NCBI GenBank assembly: GCA_016717205.1
Contig: JADKGC010000011.1
Location: 186,001-250,000 of the forward strand
Source of the DNA: Candidatus Flexifilum breve
Lineage (GTDB): Bacteria > Chloroflexota > Anaerolineae > Aggregatilineales > Phototrophicaceae
Direction of reading: 5' to 3'
Length of the DNA: 64,000 bases
Positions 60,291 to 64,000 of this stretch are shown in pieces. The translations under genes and the position numbers were made by a program. Each line of letters starts with the position of its first letter. Position 1 is the stretch's first letter. The notes beneath the pieces were generated by a model, which saw only the letters and a list, made by a program, of their open reading frames with translations, was not told where the DNA came from and made no database searches.

Positions 60291-61094
60291 TTAACTCAGG
60301 GGCGCATCCAGGAAATTGACGATCATCGGCGTCAGCAGTTCCAGCCGCGTCAGGATATCGGTGTGGCGCGCGCCGGGGATCATGGCGAGCTGCGACTTCG
60401 GCAGCGGACGAAAATCGGCATTGATGTCCCCGCCCAACAACCGGAACATCTCGATCACGTGATTGAGATCGATGCCATCCGAGTCGCCGATGATGGTGAG
60501 GGTGGGTGATGTGAGCGCCTGAATCGTCGCGGCGGACACGACAGAATGGGACGCCGTATCAAGCTGCACGATCTTGGTCACGAGTGCCGGGAAGTCCTCC
60601 GGATGCGGGGCGAAACGCTGGTAGTCCGCTTCGATGGGGCTGCCCACGAACAGTTCCGGCGTGAGTGAGGCGATAGCCGTCAGCACACCTGCGCGCCAGC
60701 CCGACGGCAGCAAGGGCGCAGACAGGATCACCAACTTGTCGACGACTTGCGGATGCCGCACGGCGACTTCCAGCGCGGTCGTGGCGCCCATGGAATAGCC
60801 GAGAATATCGGCCTGCGGGATCTTCAGCGCGCCCAGCAGCGCGGCGACATCGTCGGCCATCTGCTCGAAGGTCAGCGGACGGTCGGCGCGGTCAGCGGTG
60901 CGTCCGTGCCCTTGCGCATCCACGGCGATCACCTGCCGCGTCTGCGCCAGACTGGTGATGAGGCCGCCCATCGAGATGGTACTCATGAATGCCCCGTGCA
61001 GCACTACCAGCGGTTTGCCGGTACCGTGCAGCTCATAATACATGTTCAGACCATCGATCGGAGCATAACCGGTTTGAGGAGCTGCCGAAGTCAT
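60291..61094 (-). CDS. Alpha/beta hydrolase
   Basis: A 267-residue alpha/beta hydrolase. The first strand-loop KPLVVLHGAFMSTISMGG gives the HG oxyanion motif; the nucleophile elbow is ADILGYSMGATTALEVAV (GYSMG, Ser ~120); the acid Asp appears in LTIIGDSDGIDLNH; the His in MIPGARHTDILTRL. All three are in order and spacing. It is a typical small-ester or epoxide hydrolase with substrate unknown. Start ATG 61094 gives MTSAAPQTGYAPIDG; a longer frame is unsupported. Confidence 0.9.
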   Translation of the reverse strand: MTSAAPQTGYAPIDGLNMYYELHGTGKPLVVLHGAFMSTISMGGLITSLAQTRQVIAVDAQGHGRTADRADRPLTFEQMADDVAALLGALKIPQADILGYSMGATTALEVAVRHPQVVDKLVILSAPLLPSGWRAGVLTAIASLTPELFVGSPIEADYQRFAPHPEDFPALVTKIVQLDTASHSVVSAATIQALTSPTLTIIGDSDGIDLNHVIEMFRLLGGDINADFRPLPKSQLAMIPGARHTDILTRLELLTPMIVNFLDAPLS

Positions 61095-61297
61095 TTCACG
61101 TTCTCCTGTTGGCGTCTTCTGCTTACGCAAGCCTACCTCTTCAATGATAAAAGGGGCGCAGACTGTGAATTCACGCATGAGCAGATGATGCCCGGCGCTC
61201 GGTCAGCCTGAGGGAGTAGGCCATCTATCACCTTGCGCCGTTGGAGTCATGGCGCTAGGATAGCGGGCGAACATTGGGCATAGACGAGGTTTTTCGA

Positions 61298-62548
61298 ATG
61301 CCACTTTTGAACACGGATGAACCGATTCCCGACCACCTGGCAGATACCGGACGGGTGCAAACCGTCAGCGATATCTCCGCCTGGCGGCGCGTAGTCGGTT
61401 TCGTGTCGCTGCTCGGTGCGGCGGCTCTGACCGCGGCTACGGCGCTGCTTTTGCTGACGCCCGCGGACGTGCCCACACCGACGCCGAACACCGACGCAGC
61501 CACCGTTATCAGCCCGACGGCCACGACGTTTATCCCGCCCACCACCGACCCCGGTGCAAGCGGCGCGGAGACGATGATCGATGGCGGCGTGATTCCCACG
61601 CTCAGCCCGGAACAGGCGGCCATCTTCCTGAATGCGCCGCTGCAATCTTTGACGACGGATCTCGGGTTGGAAGTCGTGCGCAACGACTACAACCCGTTCA
61701 CCATTGCGCCGGAACGCCCCCGCAGCGAAGTCGTGCAGTACACGGTCGAATCCGGCGATACCATTTACGCCATCGCCGACCGCTTCGGCTTGAAGCCGGA
61801 GAGCGTCGCGTGGGCCAATTCGCGGGACATTATCGGCGGGCTGCGACCGGGACGCGCGATCAACATCCCTCCGGTCGACGGCGCGTTCATCACCGTGAAC
61901 AATGAACGGTCGATTGCGAGCATCGCGCAGGAATTCCGCGTCGATCCCTATGTGATCATCGACTCGGAGTTCAATGACTTTGGCACACTGACCAGCATCA
62001 CGCCGGAAACGCTGCTGCCAAGCGGCACGCAGGTCATGATCCCCGGCGGCGAAGCGGAACAGATTAGCTGGAACCCGGTCGTCGAACGTTCCGGCGGGGA
62101 TGCCAGCAACGGCAACGCGGGCGGCACGATCTCGTTTGCGCCCGGCGATCCTGGCTCGTGCGGCGCAGTCCCCAATCCCGGCGGCGGCGGTGGCTGGCTC
62201 AAGCCGATCGGCTCGTACTCGTGGACGCGCGGGTTCAGCTCATTCCACACGGGCGTCGATCTGGCCGCTGCAGAGGGCACACCCGTCTACGCATCCAACG
62301 GCGGCACGGTGATTTTCCGCGGCTGGAGCACATGGGGTTACGGCTACCTGATCGTGCTGGCGCATGGGCCGTTCACATCGCTTTACGGCCACCTCTCGGC
62401 GATCAACGTCGGCTGCGGGCAGTATGTTAGCGCGGGGCAGTTCATCGGCGCGGTCGGCAATACAGGGAATTCGTCCGGGCCGCACCTGCACTTCGAACTG
62501 CGCTATAACGATGCCCCGTTCGACCCGACCTCGACCATGCCGTTCTAG
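61298..62548 (+). CDS. LysM-M23 murein endopeptidase
   Basis: A 416-residue membrane-anchored protein. One helix (VVGFVSLLGAAALTAATALL, residues ~35-55) precedes a Pro/Thr stalk (PADVPTPTPNTDAATVIS). Then come two LysM modules: EVVQYTVESGDTIYAIADRF-type at ~145-190, and a second, degenerate one (NNERSIASIAQEFRVDPYVI) to ~250. The C-terminal ~130 residues are an M23 peptidase with zinc ligands HTGVDLAAAEGTPVYA (HxxxD) and SSGPHLHFELRY (HxH). It should trim peptidoglycan cross-links at the cell envelope. ATG 61298 has GAGG at good spacing; an upstream TTG (61274) is possible. Confidence 0.92.
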   Translation: MPLLNTDEPIPDHLADTGRVQTVSDISAWRRVVGFVSLLGAAALTAATALLLLTPADVPTPTPNTDAATVISPTATTFIPPTTDPGASGAETMIDGGVIPTLSPEQAAIFLNAPLQSLTTDLGLEVVRNDYNPFTIAPERPRSEVVQYTVESGDTIYAIADRFGLKPESVAWANSRDIIGGLRPGRAINIPPVDGAFITVNNERSIASIAQEFRVDPYVIIDSEFNDFGTLTSITPETLLPSGTQVMIPGGEAEQISWNPVVERSGGDASNGNAGGTISFAPGDPGSCGAVPNPGGGGGWLKPIGSYSWTRGFSSFHTGVDLAAAEGTPVYASNGGTVIFRGWSTWGYGYLIVLAHGPFTSLYGHLSAINVGCGQYVSAGQFIGAVGNTGNSSGPHLHFELRYNDAPFDPTSTMPF

Positions 62549-62960
62549 GTGGCCGGGCGAAAACGACTAACCTCACCCCCCTCTCCTCTAGGAGAGGGGA
62601 AAGAACGGTCTCTTTCTGTCTCCCCTCCCTGAATTCGGGGAGGGGCCGGGGGTGGGGTCGGGAGCAGCGGACGCAATGAATTGCGTCCCTACGAGAAAAC
62701 TGTGTTTTGTAGGGACGCCCAATGGGGCGTCCGTGGTTGGATTGCCCGAAACGGTCGCGAGATACAGGGTGTCCAATAAGGGTGACATGTGTAGGGACGA
62801 GGCATGCCTCGTCCTGATTTCTAGAGAAGGATTCAGAGGACAAGGCATGCCTTGTCCCTACAAAAACCTCTCAGTACAATAACTGTTCGCTTGTTTGACG
62901 CCCTCTATATCCCGTCCCTACAAACAATGGTCTCCCTGATAGGGATGGGGCACAAGTCTG
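62549..62960. repeat. Composite repeat island
   Basis: No gene seen. It contains CCTCACCCCCCTCTCC...CTCCCCTCCCTGAATTCG elements (62570-62660), then GGACGCAATG...GCGTCCCTAC (62669-62692), GTAGGGACGCCCAATGGGGC (62709), and the block at 62767-62874 that repeats 10357-10464. It ends with a diverged tail like 10470-10511. Confidence 0.75.
62791..62861. repeat. Double-hairpin repeat, copy B
   Basis: GTAGGGACGAGGCATG...GTCC (62791-62814) and GGACAAGGCATG...GTCCCTAC (62838-62861), same spacing as copy A near 10381. The two copies align over 108 bp without gaps. Confidence 0.8.
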
Positions 62961-63296
62961 TTATTCAAAATCCGCTGTATCCAACATCGGCAAGAGGTAG
63001 ATCCCCGGTTCTTCGTACGGATGCGCCGCGCGCAGCGCCGCCAGCACCGCTTTGACCCGGTCGCGCCGGCAGATCATCTCGATGCGCACCTCGTCGACCA
63101 AGTTGATCACCCCGCGGTCGCCCACTGCCGGGTTGGACGCGGCATCCGGCTGAAAGCGCCCGGTCCCCGGGTTGGTGAAGGCGCAGTGCGTATACAGACC
63201 GATCTCGCCCGCGCCCGCATCGCCGAGCGCTTGCAGCACGGCCTCCGCGTTGGCAACGGGAACCGTAGTGATCAAAAAAACGTTGTCGAAGTCCAT
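62961..63296 (-). CDS. YqfO/NIF3-like small domain protein
   Basis: A 111-residue protein resembling the YqfO-type, CutA-like insert domain of NIF3 proteins: VFLITTVPVANAEAVLQALG, GEIGLYTHCAFTNPGTGRFQ, VRIEMICRRDRVKAVLAALR and AHPYEEPGIYLLP. The HPYEEP end is diagnostic. In isolation such proteins trimerise like PII/CutA; ligand unknown. Start ATG 63296 trims a long low-complexity N-terminal reading. Divergent from the last gene. Confidence 0.85.
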   Translation of the reverse strand: MDFDNVFLITTVPVANAEAVLQALGDAGAGEIGLYTHCAFTNPGTGRFQPDAASNPAVGDRGVINLVDEVRIEMICRRDRVKAVLAALRAAHPYEEPGIYLLPMLDTADFE

Positions 63297-63415
63297 GCTC
63301 ACTCCACAAGAAAACCTTGATTCTTTTCGATTAAATTGTACGTGCATGCCTGTAATAAGCACGTTACAATAGGGCAAGTTATCCCACGTTATCCAGCAAA
63401 TCGGCACCAATCAAC

Positions 63416-64000
63416 ATGCGAATCCAACGTTCTCGGTCACGGTTCACCTTCCGTCGTCGTCGTCAGGCGGGCTGTTTGTCGTTCCTGGCCCTCATCGTCG
63501 TGCTCGGCAGCATCAGCGCGGGGGTGTACGCGTGGTTGACGCGTTGGCGCCCGCCGGAAGAAAGCATTTCCGGTATGGATACGGATGTTCTGCGCGCCGC
63601 CTACAATGCGTTTGAACGCGGCGACCTGACCGGGACGATCAGCATTGCGCGGCAGATCCTCAGCCAATTGCCCGCGCAGCCCGACGCCGTGCTGCTGCTC
63701 ACCCGCGCCTTGATCTATCGCAGTTATGGCGAATACGACCGGGCGATTGATCGCCAGTTGGCGCTGGAAGTCACCACCGAGGCGCTGCGCATTGATCCGA
63801 TTAGCCCACATATCCGCGCGGCGCACGCCTTCGCGCTGGTCGCGGTTGATGATCCGGTGGGCGCGGCGGATTTGGCGCGCGACATCCTCGAGAAGCACCC
63901 CGACAACACCATCGCCCGGATCGCGCTGGCGCTGGCCTATGGCAGCGTTGGCAGCTTTGAAGTCGCGCTGCGCGAAAGCATTCGCGCGCTCGACACAGCG
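63416..64000 (+). CDS. Membrane-anchored TPR protein, partial
   Basis: An open frame from ATG 63416 to the window edge, 195 residues so far and without a stop. It begins MRIQRSRSRFTFRRRRQAG, a basic cytoplasmic start, followed by a membrane helix (LSFLALIVVLGSISAGVYAW, ~20-40), then TPR-like repeats outside or inside: LRAAYNAFERGDLTGTISIA, LLTRALIYRSYGEYDRAIDR, and ARIALALAYGSVGSFEVALR. The rest lies outside this window. Type II topology is likely. Function unknown. Confidence 0.78.
   Translation, partial: MRIQRSRSRFTFRRRRQAGCLSFLALIVVLGSISAGVYAWLTRWRPPEESISGMDTDVLRAAYNAFERGDLTGTISIARQILSQLPAQPDAVLLLTRALIYRSYGEYDRAIDRQLALEVTTEALRIDPISPHIRAAHAFALVAVDDPVGAADLARDILEKHPDNTIARIALALAYGSVGSFEVALRESIRALDTA

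Overview
The window looks like chromosome from a member of the Chloroflexota, most likely an Anaerolineae-type lineage. This is inferred from gene content rather than from any marker gene: secreted proteins with Pro/Thr-rich stalks joined to SH3 or LysM modules, a kinase-AAA-TPR signalling protein, a fused succinate dehydrogenase anchor, and very many short palindromic repeats between genes. The DNA is GC-rich and densely coding. I see no rRNA, tRNA, CRISPR array or prophage.

Layout. 1-2.3 kb: a VOC-family protein, a frameshifted TIR-TPR gene and a decayed gene. 2.3-6.6 kb: a glycosyltransferase, then a Fur/Zur-type regulator divergent from zinc-uptake genes znuA and znuC with a tandem operator between them; the expected permease is missing and a transposase relic follows. 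6.6-13.8 kb: response regulator, SDR, acyl-CoA dehydrogenase, TPR protein, secreted protein, and an ECF sigma factor with its membrane partner. 14-20.4 kb: gamma-glutamyltransferase, trehalose synthase, a frameshifted ScyD-like gene, a TatA/B-like protein, an unknown glycine-rich protein and a ferredoxin. 20.4-21.9 kb: a two-gene insert (unknown small protein plus PD-(D/E)XK nuclease) bounded by 27-bp perfect direct repeats that duplicate the ferredoxin/kinase stop-codon junction. 21.9-28.3 kb: the large Ser/Thr kinase-ATPase-TPR protein, an SDR, a STAS-like protein and a frameshifted secreted gene. 28.5-32.5 kb: the sdhC-sdhA-sdhB operon with a readable promoter. 32.8-41.5 kb: secreted hydrolase, prfA, an IS3-type relic, an unknown membrane pair and a large TPR/SH3 protein. 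41.7-51 kb: glycosidases, a formylglycine-enzyme-fold protein, a transglutaminase-like protein, FAD and MDR oxidoreductases and an M50 peptidase. 51-64 kb: endonuclease IV-type protein, two lipoproteins, a GNAT, membrane and secreted proteins, glutamine synthetase, a C39-like protein, an alpha/beta hydrolase, a LysM-M23 peptidase, a YqfO-like protein and a TPR gene running off the end.

Two themes stand out. First, gaps between genes hold several families of inverted repeats: 24-bp GTAGGGAC...GTCC hairpins, CCTCACC...GGTGAGG hairpins, heptamer arrays and GCAGAG elements. These mark gene ends, lie inside the sdh operon, and in one case supply a gene's start codon. Second, four otherwise intact genes each carry one apparent single-base frameshift, so either assembly errors or recent gene decay must be considered. 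The best candidate for an undescribed system is the repeat-bounded two-gene nuclease insert at 20.4-21.9 kb.
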